Of a stretch of 64,000 nucleotides of DNA, positions 31,430 through 40,060 are shown in pieces. The stretch's first letter is position 1. Each line of letters begins with the position of its first letter. This stretch comes from Rubrivivax gelatinosus IL144 (GTDB lineage Bacteria > Pseudomonadota > Gammaproteobacteria > Burkholderiales > Burkholderiaceae_C). The position numbers and the translations under genes are program-made. The DNA lies in NCBI RefSeq assembly GCF_000284255.1, contig NC_017075.1, forward strand, positions 186,001-250,000, given 5' to 3'. The notes beneath the pieces are model-generated. The model worked only from the letters and a program-made list of their open reading frames with translations, was not told where the DNA came from and ran no database searches.

Positions 31430-33289
31430 TCAAGGCGGCGTGCACAGGCAATGCGCCATGGCCGCCGGGCGGCGGCCGTCGCTGGACTGAAGCAGCCAGG
31501 CGGTCTGCTGCTTCAGCTCGGCCAGCGGCGCCGGCAGCGGCGGCGGCAGCGCGGCCTGCAAAGCCGGTTGCAGCAGATCGCCCAGCGTCGTGCCGGTGAG
31601 GCCGCCGAACCATTCCATCAGGCGCTCGGCGCGGCCGGGCTCACGTTCGACGTACTGCACGCGGTAACCCGGCGCGAGCTTGGCGCGTGCGGCGGCCAGC
31701 GCCAGCGCGTCGCGCAGGCCGCCGGTACGGTCGACGAGGCCGCGTTCGCGCGCCTGCGCGCCGCTCCAGACGCGGCCCTGGCCGATCTCGTCGATGCGTT
31801 CGGGCGTCGTCTTGCGCGCCGCGGCGACACGGTCGAGGAACTGGCCGTAGACGTGGCCGATGCTGGTCTGCAGCACCTGTTCCAGGCGCGGGTCCAGCGG
31901 CGAGCGCGGGTCGTAGGCGTCGACCGCCCAGCTCGTGCGGTAGCCCTCGGTGCGCAGCCCCAGGCGCTCGAGCGCACGTTCGGCGGTCGGCAGCACGGCG
32001 ATGACGCCGATCGAGCCGGTGATCGTCGCCGGGTCGGCGACGATCGCGTCGGCCGCGGTCGAGATCCAGAAGCCGCCCGAGGCCGCGACGTCGCCCATCG
32101 AGACGATCACCGGCTTGCCGGCGCTGCGCGTCAGCTCCAGCTCGCGGCGGATCAGCTCCGAGCCGAAGGCGCTGCCGCCCGGCGAGTTGACGCGCAGCAC
32201 GACCGCCCGCACCGCGGCGTCGTCACGCGCACGGCGTACCAGGGCCGCGGTCGACAGCCCGCCGATCGTGCCCGGGCCGGCCTCGCCGTCGACGATCGGG
32301 CCTTCGGCGACGACGACCGCCACCTTCGGCCCGGTCATCGGCGCAGTGAAACGCGCCGCGTAGTCGGCGAAGCCGATCTGGCGGAAGGTCTCGCCGTCGC
32401 GTTCGCCGCGTGCGATCAGCGCCGCGCGCAGCTGGTCACGCGTCTTCATCGCGTCGATCAGGCCTTCGCGCGCGGCGAGCTTGGCGCCGTCGCCGCCGGC
32501 AGAGGCCAGACGTTCGGGCAGCTCGGCGATCGCGCGGTCCAGGCTGCCGGCCGGCAGCCGGCGTGCGTGTTCGACGGCCGCCGCGTAGTCGGCCCACAGA
32601 CCGCCGTAGAGCGCACGGTCGGCCTCGTCGGTCTCGGGCGACGGGCCGCTGGCGGAGAAGGTCTCGGCGGCGTTCTTGAACCGCCCGGCGCGCACGACGT
32701 GGGCGGTGACGCCGAGCTGGTCCAGCGCGTCCTTGAAGTAGGTGCGGCGGCCGCCGTAGCCGTTGATCTCGACGCCGCCCATCGGGTGCAGCCAGACCTC
32801 GTCGGCGTGCGCCGCCAGGTAGTACTGGCGCTGGTCGTAGTTCGAGCCCCAGGCGACGACCTTCTTGCCGCTGGCGCGGAAGCGGTCGATCGCGGAGGCC
32901 AGCTCGCGCAGCGTCGGCAGCCCGGCGCCGGCGAAGTCGTCGAGCATCAGCAGCGCGCTGCTGATGCGCTGGTCGGTCGCGGCGGCGTCCAGCGCGGTCA
33001 GCAGGTCGCGCAGCCGCGTCTGCTCCAGCTCGGAGCCGCGTGCCTTCTGCAGCGCGTTGTCGCGCAGGCTGCCGCTGAACTGCTCGCGCACCGGGCCGTG
33101 CGGGTTGAGCACCAGCACCGTCTTGTCGGCCAGCGGCGGTGGGCCGCGGTGCAGCAGCGTCCAGGCCACGGCGGCGATCACTGCCAGCAGCAGCAGATTC
33201 AGGATCGCCCGCCGCCCGGTGTCCACGAGCCACCACAGGCCGCGCAGCACACGCATCGTCCGGGAACGGGGTTTCGTCTCGTCGGCCAT
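31430..33289 (-). CDS. sppA: Signal peptide peptidase SppA, long (67 kDa) type
   Basis: 619-residue membrane-bound serine protease that degrades cleaved signal peptides. One N-terminal anchor helix (about residues 28-46) is followed by two tandem S49 domains, as in E. coli SppA. The catalytic dyad is present: Lys205 in AGRFKNAAE in the first domain and Ser404 in MGDVAASGGFWIS in the second (E. coli Lys209/Ser409). The gene starts with AGGAGG seven bases upstream of ATG 33289. It abuts the convergent metH gene with no intergenic space. Confidence 0.95.
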   Translation of the reverse strand: MADETKPRSRTMRVLRGLWWLVDTGRRAILNLLLLAVIAAVAWTLLHRGPPPLADKTVLVLNPHGPVREQFSGSLRDNALQKARGSELEQTRLRDLLTALDAAATDQRISSALLMLDDFAGAGLPTLRELASAIDRFRASGKKVVAWGSNYDQRQYYLAAHADEVWLHPMGGVEINGYGGRRTYFKDALDQLGVTAHVVRAGRFKNAAETFSASGPSPETDEADRALYGGLWADYAAAVEHARRLPAGSLDRAIAELPERLASAGGDGAKLAAREGLIDAMKTRDQLRAALIARGERDGETFRQIGFADYAARFTAPMTGPKVAVVVAEGPIVDGEAGPGTIGGLSTAALVRRARDDAAVRAVVLRVNSPGGSAFGSELIRRELELTRSAGKPVIVSMGDVAASGGFWISTAADAIVADPATITGSIGVIAVLPTAERALERLGLRTEGYRTSWAVDAYDPRSPLDPRLEQVLQTSIGHVYGQFLDRVAAARKTTPERIDEIGQGRVWSGAQARERGLVDRTGGLRDALALAAARAKLAPGYRVQYVEREPGRAERLMEWFGGLTGTTLGDLLQPALQAALPPPLPAPLAELKQQTAWLLQSSDGRRPAAMAHCLCTPP

Positions 33290-33534
33290 CGAATCCTCCT
33301 CTGACGGGTGCGAGGCTAGCAGGACGTCGATGAACGCATGGCCGATTCGTCACCGATCGTCGGCGATGAAGCGCTCGTCGGACTGACTGGAGCCTCCCTC
33401 GCGGAGGGAGGCTGGAGGGTGCCGTCGAACGAGCTGGAGCACCCTCCCGGCGGGGGCTCGGGGGATCTGTGCGTTACAGCCGCAGGCCCGGCGTCCGGGC
33501 GGCGGACGCCGAACCGATTGCGATACTCGCAGCG
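33290..33534. promoter_or_regulatory. Divergent promoter region with tandem hairpins
   Basis: The 245 bases between the sppA and AEC-transporter starts hold two adjacent inverted repeats. First: AGCCTCCCTC (33391-33400), loop GCG, GAGGGAGGCT (33404-33413), a perfect ten-base stem. Second: GGAGGGTGC (33414-33422) and GCACCCTCC (33439-33447), a nine-base stem with a 16-base loop. Neither is followed by a T-run on either strand. The GGAGGG and CCTCCC stretches can also pair with each other, so alternative folds are possible. Confidence 0.55.
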
Positions 33535-34497
33535 ATGTTGTCGATTCTCGCCGTGACGGCGCCCTTCTTCGCGCTGGTGGCGGCGGGTTACGCCGCCGGC
33601 CGGCTGCACCTGCTGCCCGAGAGCGCGATCCCCGGCCTCAACGTCTTCGTCCAGTGTTTCGCGCTGCCGGCGATGCTGCTGCGCCTGGCGATGGCGACGC
33701 CGATCTCGCAGCTGCTCGACCCGGCGGTGCTGCTGTGCTGGCTGGGCGCGGCGGCGCTCGTCGTCGGTCTCGTGCTGGCCGTCTCGTGGCGCCGCGCCGG
33801 GCTGAAGAACGCATCTTTCGGCGCGCTGGTCGCGACCTTCCCGAACTCGGGTTTCATGGGCGTGCCGCTGCTCGTCGGCCTGCTCGGGCCGCAGGCCGCC
33901 GGGCCGACGATCGCGGTGCTGCTGATCGACGTCTTCGTGACCAGCTCGCTGTGCATCGCGCTGGCCCAGGCCGGTGACGCCGCCGGCCACGGCACGCGGC
34001 GCGCGCTGGCGCTGGCGCTGCGCGGCGCCTTCGGCAATCCGCTGCCCTGGGCGACGGCGCTGGGCGCGCTGTTCTCGGTGGCCGGCGTCGGCCTGCCGGG
34101 GCCGGTGAACGTGCTGGTCCGCATGCTGGCCGAAGCCGCGACCCCGGTGGCGCTGTTCACCGTCGGCGCCGTGCTCTGGCGTGCCGGCCAGCGCGCCGGC
34201 CACGGCACGCGCTGGGGCGGCGTGGCGGCGATCACCGCGGTCAAGCTCTTCGTGCATCCGGCGCTGGTCGCCGCGCTCGCGCTGGCGCTGATCGCCCTGG
34301 GCGTGCCGCTGTCGCCCGAGCAGGCGCTGGTGCTGACGCTGGCCGCGGCCCTGCCCAGCGCGAGCAACGTGCCGCTGCTGGCCGAGCGCTACCGCGCCGA
34401 CGCCGGGCCGGTGGCGCGAGTGGTGATGGTCTCGACGGCGCTGGCCTTCTTCAGCTTCAGCGCGCTGGTCGCCTGGATGGGCGTGCAGCCGGGCTGA
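33535..34497 (+). CDS. AEC-family (auxin efflux carrier-like) transporter
   Basis: 320-residue inner-membrane protein with ten predicted helices. N-terminal helix LAVTAPFFALVAAGYAAGRL and the segments NVFVQCFALPAMLLRLA, VATFPNSGFMGVPLLVGLLG and AAALPSASNVPLLAERYRAD match the two halves of the AEC fold (MdcF and plant PIN relatives). Bacterial members move organic acids such as malonate; the substrate here is not clear. ATG 33535 was chosen because the first helix starts there and the upstream region is the hairpin-rich leader. It ends base-to-base with the convergent dedA stop (TGATCA). Confidence 0.9.
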   Translation: MLSILAVTAPFFALVAAGYAAGRLHLLPESAIPGLNVFVQCFALPAMLLRLAMATPISQLLDPAVLLCWLGAAALVVGLVLAVSWRRAGLKNASFGALVATFPNSGFMGVPLLVGLLGPQAAGPTIAVLLIDVFVTSSLCIALAQAGDAAGHGTRRALALALRGAFGNPLPWATALGALFSVAGVGLPGPVNVLVRMLAEAATPVALFTVGAVLWRAGQRAGHGTRWGGVAAITAVKLFVHPALVAALALALIALGVPLSPEQALVLTLAAALPSASNVPLLAERYRADAGPVARVVMVSTALAFFSFSALVAWMGVQPG

Positions 34498-35088
34498 TCA
34501 GCGCCGGCGCAGCACGCGCCACAACCAGGCGGCGAGCGCGGCGACGACGATGGCCTCGGACACCGGGCCGATCCAGCGCGCCGCCGCTTCGTGGCGTTCG
34601 CGCAGCGTGAAGCCGGCGCCGGCCAGCGCCGAACACCAGATCAGCGTGCCGGCGGTGGACCACAGCAGGAAACGCGGCAGCGCCATGCGCGCGACGCCGG
34701 CCGGCGCCGAGATGATGCTGCGCACCGCCGGCACCAGCCGGCCGCCGAAGACGGCGCGGGCGTCGTGGCGCTCGAACCAGCGCGTCGCACGTTCGACCTC
34801 TTCGCGCGACACCGTCAGCCAGCGGCCGTGGCGTTCGGCCAGGTGCTCCAGCCGGCGCTGCCCCAGACGCTGGCCGAGCCAGTACCAGGGCAGCGTCCCG
34901 GCCAGCGAGCCGGCGGCGCCGGCGGCGACGACCAGCGCCGGGTCGAGCGCGCCCTGCGCGGCGTGGAAACCGGCGAAGGGCATGATCAGCTCCGACGGGA
35001 TCGGCGGCAGCACGTTCTCCAGCGCCATCAGCGTCGCGATGGCCCAGTAGCCGTGGGTCTCGATGAAGCCGGTGATCCAGTCCGCCAT
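34498..35088 (-). CDS. DedA-family membrane protein
   Basis: 196-residue inner-membrane protein of the DedA/VTT family, members of which act as lipid scramblases or proton-dependent exporters of undecaprenyl phosphate and other substrates. It contains ENVLPPIPSELIMPFAGF, the helix GSLAGTLPWYWLGQRLG, and the conserved GGRLVPAVRSIISAPAGVARM. These features match the short DedA branch (YqjA/YghB/DedA type). It is convergent with the AEC gene with no spacer and divergent from nothing; a 50-base gap separates it from the TRIC-like gene upstream on the same strand. Confidence 0.9.
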   Translation of the reverse strand: MADWITGFIETHGYWAIATLMALENVLPPIPSELIMPFAGFHAAQGALDPALVVAAGAAGSLAGTLPWYWLGQRLGQRRLEHLAERHGRWLTVSREEVERATRWFERHDARAVFGGRLVPAVRSIISAPAGVARMALPRFLLWSTAGTLIWCSALAGAGFTLRERHEAAARWIGPVSEAIVVAALAAWLWRVLRRR

Positions 35089-35138
35089 GCGGGCTCCGCT
35101 GAAAGCAAAGCCGCGAATCGGCAAACGCCGTTCCCGTC

Positions 35139-35771
35139 TCAGCGCCGGCCGGCGCGCCACTCCGGCAGGCGCAGGTCGCGCCACAGCGTCCAGGCGCGCA
35201 GGCCGAAAGCCAGCGCGGCGCCGGCGGCCAGGCTGGGGCCCGGCGGCCAGCCCCAATGCTCGGCGAGCACGACCAGCCAGCCGCCGACGAAGGCGCAGAG
35301 CGCGTAAGGCTGGTGGTCGTTGAAGGCCGTCGGCACCTCGGCACAGGCGATGTCGCGCAGCACGCCGCCGCAGGCCGCGGTCATCGTGCCCATCAGCACC
35401 GCGATCAGCGGCGGCATGCCGGCGGCCAGCGCGATCTGCGTGCCGCTGGCGGCGAACAGGCCCAGGCCCAGCGCGTCGGGCCACTGGATCGCACGCTGCG
35501 TCGTCGAGACGTGGCGGTGGTCGAGGTAACGCATCGCCAGCAGCGTCAGCAGCATCAGCCCCCACAGCCAGTCGGCGTTGTCGACCCAGAAGAAGGGCCG
35601 GCGGTCGAGCAGCAGGTCGCGCATCGTGCCGCCGCCGAACGCCGACAGACAGGCCACCGAGAACGAGCCGACGACGTCCAGCCGCTTGCGTGCCGCCGCC
35701 AGCAGCCCGGCGGTGAAGAAGGCCAGCGTCGCGGCGACCTCGATCGCCAGGTGCAGCAGGTCCAGATGCAT
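35139..35771 (-). CDS. TRIC-type trimeric intracellular cation channel protein (YicG family)
   Basis: 210-residue inner-membrane protein with about seven helices, two of them carrying the repeated signature glycine block: FGGGTMRDLLLDRRPFFW and CGGVLRDIACAEVPTAF. Bacterial and archaeal TRIC homologues form K+-selective trimeric channels. The ATG at 35771 is two bases before the stop of priA on the same strand, so it follows priA in the transcript. Role in this organism unknown. Confidence 0.9.
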   Translation of the reverse strand: MHLDLLHLAIEVAATLAFFTAGLLAAARKRLDVVGSFSVACLSAFGGGTMRDLLLDRRPFFWVDNADWLWGLMLLTLLAMRYLDHRHVSTTQRAIQWPDALGLGLFAASGTQIALAAGMPPLIAVLMGTMTAACGGVLRDIACAEVPTAFNDHQPYALCAFVGGWLVVLAEHWGWPPGPSLAAGAALAFGLRAWTLWRDLRLPEWRAGRR

Positions 35772-35773
35772 CG

Positions 35774-37798
35774 TCAGATCGCCAGCGGGTCGACGTCGAC
35801 GGCCCAGCGGATCAGGCCTTTGTGATGCGGCCGCAGCGCGTGCAGCTGCGGTAGCCAGCCGGCGAGGAAACGCTGCAGCGCCGGCCGCGACGTCGACTCG
35901 ACGAGCATCTGCACGCGTTCGACGTCGGCCACGCGCGACACCGCCGGCGGCACCGCCGGGTACAGGCCGATCGTCTCGACGCCCTCGGCCAGCGTCGCGG
36001 CTTCGTCGAGGAAGGCGGTGGCGACCTCGGCGCTCTTGGCTTCCGCCCGCAGCAGCGCCAGGTGGCTGAACGGCGGCAGCCCGGCGCTGCGGCGCTCGTC
36101 GAGCTGGCTGGCGGCAAACGCCGCGTAGTCGTGGCGCTTCAGGGCGTCGAACAGCGCGTGCTGGGGGTTCCAGGTCTGGATCCACATCTCGCTGCGCGCC
36201 GCCTGCTCGGCGTCGCGCCCGGCGCGGCCGGCGGCCTGCATCAGCAGCGCGAACAGGCGCTCGGGGGCGCGGAAGTCGCTGGCGAACAGCGCCGAATCCG
36301 GGTTCACCGCGACGACCAGCGTGATGCGGCGGAAGTCGTGGCCCTTGGCCACCATCTGCGTGCCGACGAGCACGTCGACCTCGCCGGCGTGCACGGCGCC
36401 CAGCTGCTGCTCCAGCGCGCCGGCGCCGCGTGTGCTGTCGGCGTCGATGCGCGCCACGCGCGCCTCGGGCAGCAGTTCGGCCAGCTGCTCGGCGAGCTTC
36501 TCGGTGCCGCGGCCGATCGGGGCGATGTCCTGGTTGCCGCAGTCGGGGCAGGCGCGCGGCACACGTTCGGTGAAGCCGCAGTGGTGGCAGCGCAGCGTGC
36601 GGTCGCCCTTGTGGAAGACGCGCCAGGCGCTGCAGTGCGGGCAGCCGCTCTTCCAGCCGCATTCGCCGCAGTGCAGCACCGGCGCATAGCCGCGGCGGTT
36701 GAGCAGCAGCAGGCTCTGTTCGCCGCGTTCGAGCCGCTGCTTCAGCGCCTCGAGCACCGGCGGTGCCAGCGGCGGCGCGTCGACACCGCGCTGGCGCGGC
36801 AGCCGGCTCATGTCGAAGACACGAACACGCGGCATCGCGCCGCCGCCGATGCGGGCGTCCAGCGCCAGGCGCCGGTAGCGGCCTTCCTGCACGCGTTGCC
36901 AGGTTTCCAGCGACGGCGTCGCCGAGCCCAGCAGCACCGGCACGCCGGCGTCGTGGGCGCGCCAGACGGCCAGGTCGCGCGCCGAGTAGCGTGCGCCTTC
37001 CTGCTGCTTGAACGAGGGGTCGTGCTCCTCGTCGACGACGACCAGCCCCAGCCGCGGCAGCGAAGCGAACACCGCCAGCCGCGTGCCGAGCACCAGGTCG
37101 GCCGTGCCCAGGTGGGCCTGCAGCCAGTTCTTCAGCCGCTGCGCCGGCGTCAGCGCGCTGTGCAGGCTGACCAGGCGCCGGCCGGGGAAACGTGCGGCGA
37201 AACGCGCTTCGAGCTGCGGCGTCAGGTTGATCTCGGGCACCAGCACCAGCACCTGCCGGCCGGCGTCCAGCGCCTGCTCGGCGGCGCGCAGGTAGACCTC
37301 GGTCTTGCCGCTGCCGGTGACGCCGTGCAGCAGCGCCGGCGCCGTGCCTTCGGCCAGGGCGGCCAGCGCGGCCTGCTGCTCGGCACTGGGCTCGGGCCGC
37401 GGCGGCGGCTCGGCGGCCGGCGGCGGCGCGAGCTTGGCCAGCTTGGCGACGCGGCGCGCGAGCTGCACGTCGTCGAGCTTGCGCAGCTCGGGCGGCAGCA
37501 CCGCCAGCGCCAGCTCGCCGACGCCGCGCTGGTAGTACGCCGCGGCGAACTCGACCAGCCGGCGCCAGGCTTCGCCCAGCGGCGGCAGCGCTTCCAGCGC
37601 CGGGCCGGCCGGGCGCAGCGCGTCGTCGGCCAGTTCGGTGTCGCCGCCGCGGTGCCAGACGATGCCCGGCACTTCGCGCCGCCCCAGCGGCACGCGCAGC
37701 AGCGTGCCCGGTGGCCAGGCCTGGTCGGCGAGGTAGTCGAGCACGCCGACCCCCGTGTGCTGGGGTGTCTCGACGGCGACGGCGATACGGTTCGTCAT
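35774..37798 (-). CDS. priA: Primosomal protein N' (replication restart helicase)
   Basis: 674-residue superfamily-2 DNA helicase that recognises stalled forks and reloads the replicative helicase, somewhat shorter than E. coli PriA. N-terminal DNA-binding domain (residues 1-130), then Walker A GVTGSGKTEV, DEEH box DEEHDPSFKQ, motif V/VI MQAAGRAGRDAEQ, and a zinc region rich in Cys between domains (CGECGWKSGCPHCSAW, CHHCGF, CPDCG). Preceded by a 330-base leader containing a DnaA box and inverted repeats. The hemE gene lies upstream in the same orientation, and the TRIC-like gene follows. Confidence 0.96.
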   Translation of the reverse strand: MTNRIAVAVETPQHTGVGVLDYLADQAWPPGTLLRVPLGRREVPGIVWHRGGDTELADDALRPAGPALEALPPLGEAWRRLVEFAAAYYQRGVGELALAVLPPELRKLDDVQLARRVAKLAKLAPPPAAEPPPRPEPSAEQQAALAALAEGTAPALLHGVTGSGKTEVYLRAAEQALDAGRQVLVLVPEINLTPQLEARFAARFPGRRLVSLHSALTPAQRLKNWLQAHLGTADLVLGTRLAVFASLPRLGLVVVDEEHDPSFKQQEGARYSARDLAVWRAHDAGVPVLLGSATPSLETWQRVQEGRYRRLALDARIGGGAMPRVRVFDMSRLPRQRGVDAPPLAPPVLEALKQRLERGEQSLLLLNRRGYAPVLHCGECGWKSGCPHCSAWRVFHKGDRTLRCHHCGFTERVPRACPDCGNQDIAPIGRGTEKLAEQLAELLPEARVARIDADSTRGAGALEQQLGAVHAGEVDVLVGTQMVAKGHDFRRITLVVAVNPDSALFASDFRAPERLFALLMQAAGRAGRDAEQAARSEMWIQTWNPQHALFDALKRHDYAAFAASQLDERRSAGLPPFSHLALLRAEAKSAEVATAFLDEAATLAEGVETIGLYPAVPPAVSRVADVERVQMLVESTSRPALQRFLAGWLPQLHALRPHHKGLIRWAVDVDPLAI

Positions 37799-37892
37799 CG
37801 GCTCGTCACTTGCGTGCGAAAGCTCGGTGGCTTCTCAAGGATCGTCCCCAAGTCCTTGTGTCGGAAGGCTTTTCGGACCTGCCCACAGCTTC

Positions 37893-37901
37893 TGTGGATA
37901 A
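37893..37901 (-). promoter_or_regulatory. Consensus DnaA box
   Basis: On the minus strand, the strand on which priA is read, the nine bases are TTATCCACA, an exact match to the DnaA consensus. It sits where the first arm of a 9-bp inverted repeat meets its loop, about 95 bases upstream of the priA start. Confidence 0.7.
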
Positions 37902-38020
37902 CTTTGTGCAGAAGCTGCGTCCAGCGCCTCCAAGTTGTTGATTCTCCAAGCCCCGAGGTTCTTTGCGCGATTTCGTGGCAGTGGAGCGATCGTATATGAA
38001 TCAACAACTTAGCGAAGACA

Positions 38021-38041
38021 AACGGCCCCAGTGGGGCCGTT
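38021..38041 (-). terminator. Probable terminator after hemE
   Basis: Perfect nine-base stem AACGGCCCC (38021-38029) and GGGGCCGTT (38033-38041) with a three-base loop. Read on the minus strand after hemE, it is followed by TGTCTTCG, a weak U-tract. It lies about 90 bases after the hemE stop and would separate hemE from priA. Confidence 0.55.
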
Positions 38042-38052
38042 GTGGGGAAGTG

Positions 38053-38073
38053 GCTGCGGCGTTGCGCCGCAGC
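38053..38073. other. Nine-base hairpin downstream of hemE
   Basis: GCTGCGGCG (38053-38061) pairs with CGCCGCAGC (38065-38073) around TTG. On the plus strand it is followed by ACGTTTTC; on the minus strand it precedes the neighbouring hairpin. Possibly part of a composite 3' structure of the hemE transcript. Confidence 0.45.
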
Positions 38074-38128
38074 ACGTTTTCTGGGGATAAGTCAAGCCTT
38101 CAGGCAGGGCAAACGCTGCCCTGAGCAC

Positions 38129-39226
38129 TCACTTACCGGCCGAGCGAAGCAGGCGGCCGTGCTTGTGCACCGCTTCGACGAGCGCGGTGACGTTGTCCGG
38201 CGGCGTGTGCTGGCTGATGCCGTGGCCGAGGTTGAAGACGTGGCCGCCCCAGCCGCCGTCGGCACGCTGCGGCGCGCCGAAGCTGTCGAGCACCTTGGTC
38301 GCTTCCTTGGCGATGACCTCGGGGTTGGAGAACAGCACCGCCGGGTCCAGGTTGCCCTGCAGCGCGACGCGGTCGCCGGTGCGGCGGCGGGCGTCGCCCA
38401 GGTTGGCCGTCCAGTCCAGGCCGACGACGTCGGCGCCGATCGCGGCGATCTCTTCCAGCCAGATGCCGCCGCCCTTGGTGAAGACGATGACCGGGATCTG
38501 CTGGCCGTCGTGCTGGCGCTTCATGCCGGCGACGACGCGGCGCGTGTACTCCAGGCTGAATTCCTGGAACACGCCGTCGGCGAGCACGCCGCCCCAGCTG
38601 TCGAAGATCATCACGGCCTGCGCGCCGCACTCGATCTGCTGGTTCAGGTAGGCGGTGACGGCCTGGGCGTTGACGTCGAGGATGCGGTGCAGCAGGTCGG
38701 GGCGCGCGTACAGCATCTGCTTGACGACGCGGTAGTCGTCCGAGCCGGCGCCTTCGACCATGTAGCTGGCCAGCGTCCAGGGGCTGCCGGAGAAGCCGAT
38801 CAGCGGCACGCGGCCGTTGAGCGCCTTGCGCAGCATCGTCACGGTGTCGAAGACGTAGCGCAGCTTGTCGAGGTCGGGCACCTGCAGCGCGGCGACCGAG
38901 GCTTCGTCACGCAGCGGGCGCGCGAAACGCGGGCCTTCGCCGGCGCCGAAGCTCAGGCCCAGGCCCATCGCGTCGGGCACGACCAGGATGTCGGAGAACA
39001 GGATCGCCGCGTCCAGCGCGTAACGGTCCAGCGGCTGCAGCGTCACCTCGGTGGCGTACTGCGGGTTGGTGGCCAGACCCATGAAGCTGTTGCCCGCCTT
39101 CTCGCGCGTCGCGCGGTACTCCGGCAGGTAACGACCGGCCTGGCGCATCAGCCAGAGCGGCGTGTGGGTCGTGGGCTGGCGCAGGCACGCGCGCAGGAAC
39201 TGGTCGTTTTGGAGGGGGGCGAACAT
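38129..39226 (-). CDS. hemE: Uroporphyrinogen decarboxylase
   Basis: 365-residue cytoplasmic enzyme that decarboxylates the four acetate side chains of uroporphyrinogen III to coproporphyrinogen III, a step shared by heme and bacteriochlorophyll synthesis. Signature regions are present: [17 protein letters not shown] near the N terminus with the substrate-binding Arg residues, and [18 protein letters not shown] in the middle, with [13 protein letters not shown] downstream. It begins seven bases after the stop of a Rossmann-type gene, so those two form an operon, and it is followed by hairpins and priA. Confidence 0.97.
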   Translation of the reverse strand: MFAPLQNDQFLRACLRQPTTHTPLWLMRQAGRYLPEYRATREKAGNSFMGLATNPQYATEVTLQPLDRYALDAAILFSDILVVPDAMGLGLSFGAGEGPRFARPLRDEASVAALQVPDLDKLRYVFDTVTMLRKALNGRVPLIGFSGSPWTLASYMVEGAGSDDYRVVKQMLYARPDLLHRILDVNAQAVTAYLNQQIECGAQAVMIFDSWGGVLADGVFQEFSLEYTRRVVAGMKRQHDGQQIPVIVFTKGGGIWLEEIAAIGADVVGLDWTANLGDARRRTGDRVALQGNLDPAVLFSNPEVIAKEATKVLDSFGAPQRADGGWGGHVFNLGHGISQHTPPDNVTALVEAVHKHGRLLRSAGK

Positions 39227-39233
39227 CGGCGAA

Positions 39234-39977
39234 TTATCGCCGTGCGAGCGCCGCCGCCAGTTTGATCTCGGCTTGGTTCTCGTCAGGCTCGCGTGCGGCG
39301 TCGGCGAGTTGTTCGGGCGCCAGCACGTGCGTGCCCGGCGGCACGGCCGGCAGCAGCCGGCCGATCGTCACGACGAGCTGCGCCAGGCGCGCGGTGAGCA
39401 GCGCGGCCTGCGGCGCCGGGATCATCCAGCGCAGCTGCGACAGCCACCAGCCGACCAGGCGCTCGACCGTCGAACGCCCGGCCTGCGGCGTCGCGCCCTG
39501 CGCGGCGCGCAGGAAGACGCAGTGCTCGAAGTCCAGCGCCGCGACCGCGTGTTCGGTCTGCGACGCGAAACCCTGGGCCAGCGCGGCCGGCAGCAGCGCC
39601 GGCGCGTGCGGCACGACGACGACCAGCCGGCGTACGCCGGCCGCGAGCAGCCGCGCGGCGAGTGCCGGCAGCGCCAGCGGGTCGGGGCGCACGAAGGCCT
39701 CGTCGCGGCCGTTGGCGTGGCGGTCGCGTTCGAAGACGACGAAAGCGATGTCGGCGACGGCCGCGCCCGGGGCGTCCAGCGCCGCCTCGGGCAGCGCGAC
39801 GAAGCCGTCCAGCGTCGCCGCCAGCGGCGTGGCGACCAGCGCCGCGACCCGGGCGAAGCGCCCGGCGACCAGCGCCTCGGCCAGCAGCGCCGAACCGAGC
39901 ACGCCGCCGGCGCCGACGACGAGCGCGCGCTGGCGCGGCAGCAGCGTCGTGGCGGAGGGCGGCGCGGAGGGCGACAT
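39234..39977 (-). CDS. Rossmann-fold protein of unknown function upstream of hemE
   Basis: 247-residue protein with a dinucleotide-binding start [19 protein letters not shown] (GxGGxxG), resembling NAD-dependent epimerase or NmrA-like proteins, but without a clear catalytic Tyr-Lys pair. The middle contains [22 protein letters not shown] and [13 protein letters not shown]; the second half is helical and alanine-rich. ATG 39977 (MSPSAPPS) is chosen from the short disordered N terminus before the nucleotide motif. It ends seven bases upstream of hemE. I do not recognise a named family; the tight link to hemE is the main functional clue. Confidence 0.75.
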   Translation of the reverse strand: MSPSAPPSATTLLPRQRALVVGAGGVLGSALLAEALVAGRFARVAALVATPLAATLDGFVALPEAALDAPGAAVADIAFVVFERDRHANGRDEAFVRPDPLALPALAARLLAAGVRRLVVVVPHAPALLPAALAQGFASQTEHAVAALDFEHCVFLRAAQGATPQAGRSTVERLVGWWLSQLRWMIPAPQAALLTARLAQLVVTIGRLLPAVPPGTHVLAPEQLADAAREPDENQAEIKLAAALARR

Positions 39978-40060
39978 CGGGGCCGATCCTACGCCGCAGG
40001 CCCGGCTGCCGCGGGGCCATCGCCCGGCGTAGCATCGGGCGCCAAACGAAGGAGGACGCA

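Larger units (their letters stand above)
37799..38128. promoter_or_regulatory. priA-hemE intergenic region with DnaA box and inverted repeats
   Basis: 330 bases without a gene and noticeably AT-richer than the surroundings. TGTGGATAA at 37893-37901 is the exact complement of the DnaA box TTATCCACA. It is enclosed by a nine-base inverted repeat CAGCTTCTG (37886-37894) and CAGAAGCTG (37909-37917). A wider 13-base perfect inverted repeat joins 37932-37944 to 37998-38010. A one-mismatch box TGGGGATAA lies at 38082-38090. Further hairpins at 38021-38041, 38053-38073 and 38105-38123 follow hemE. The priA promoter must be here. Confidence 0.7.

Noticed and set aside
37799..38128. Replication origin (oriC)
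   Set aside because: Only one perfect and one imperfect DnaA box are seen; an origin would be expected to have several clustered boxes and an AT-rich unwinding region, and dnaA is not in the window. Listed as a finding instead.
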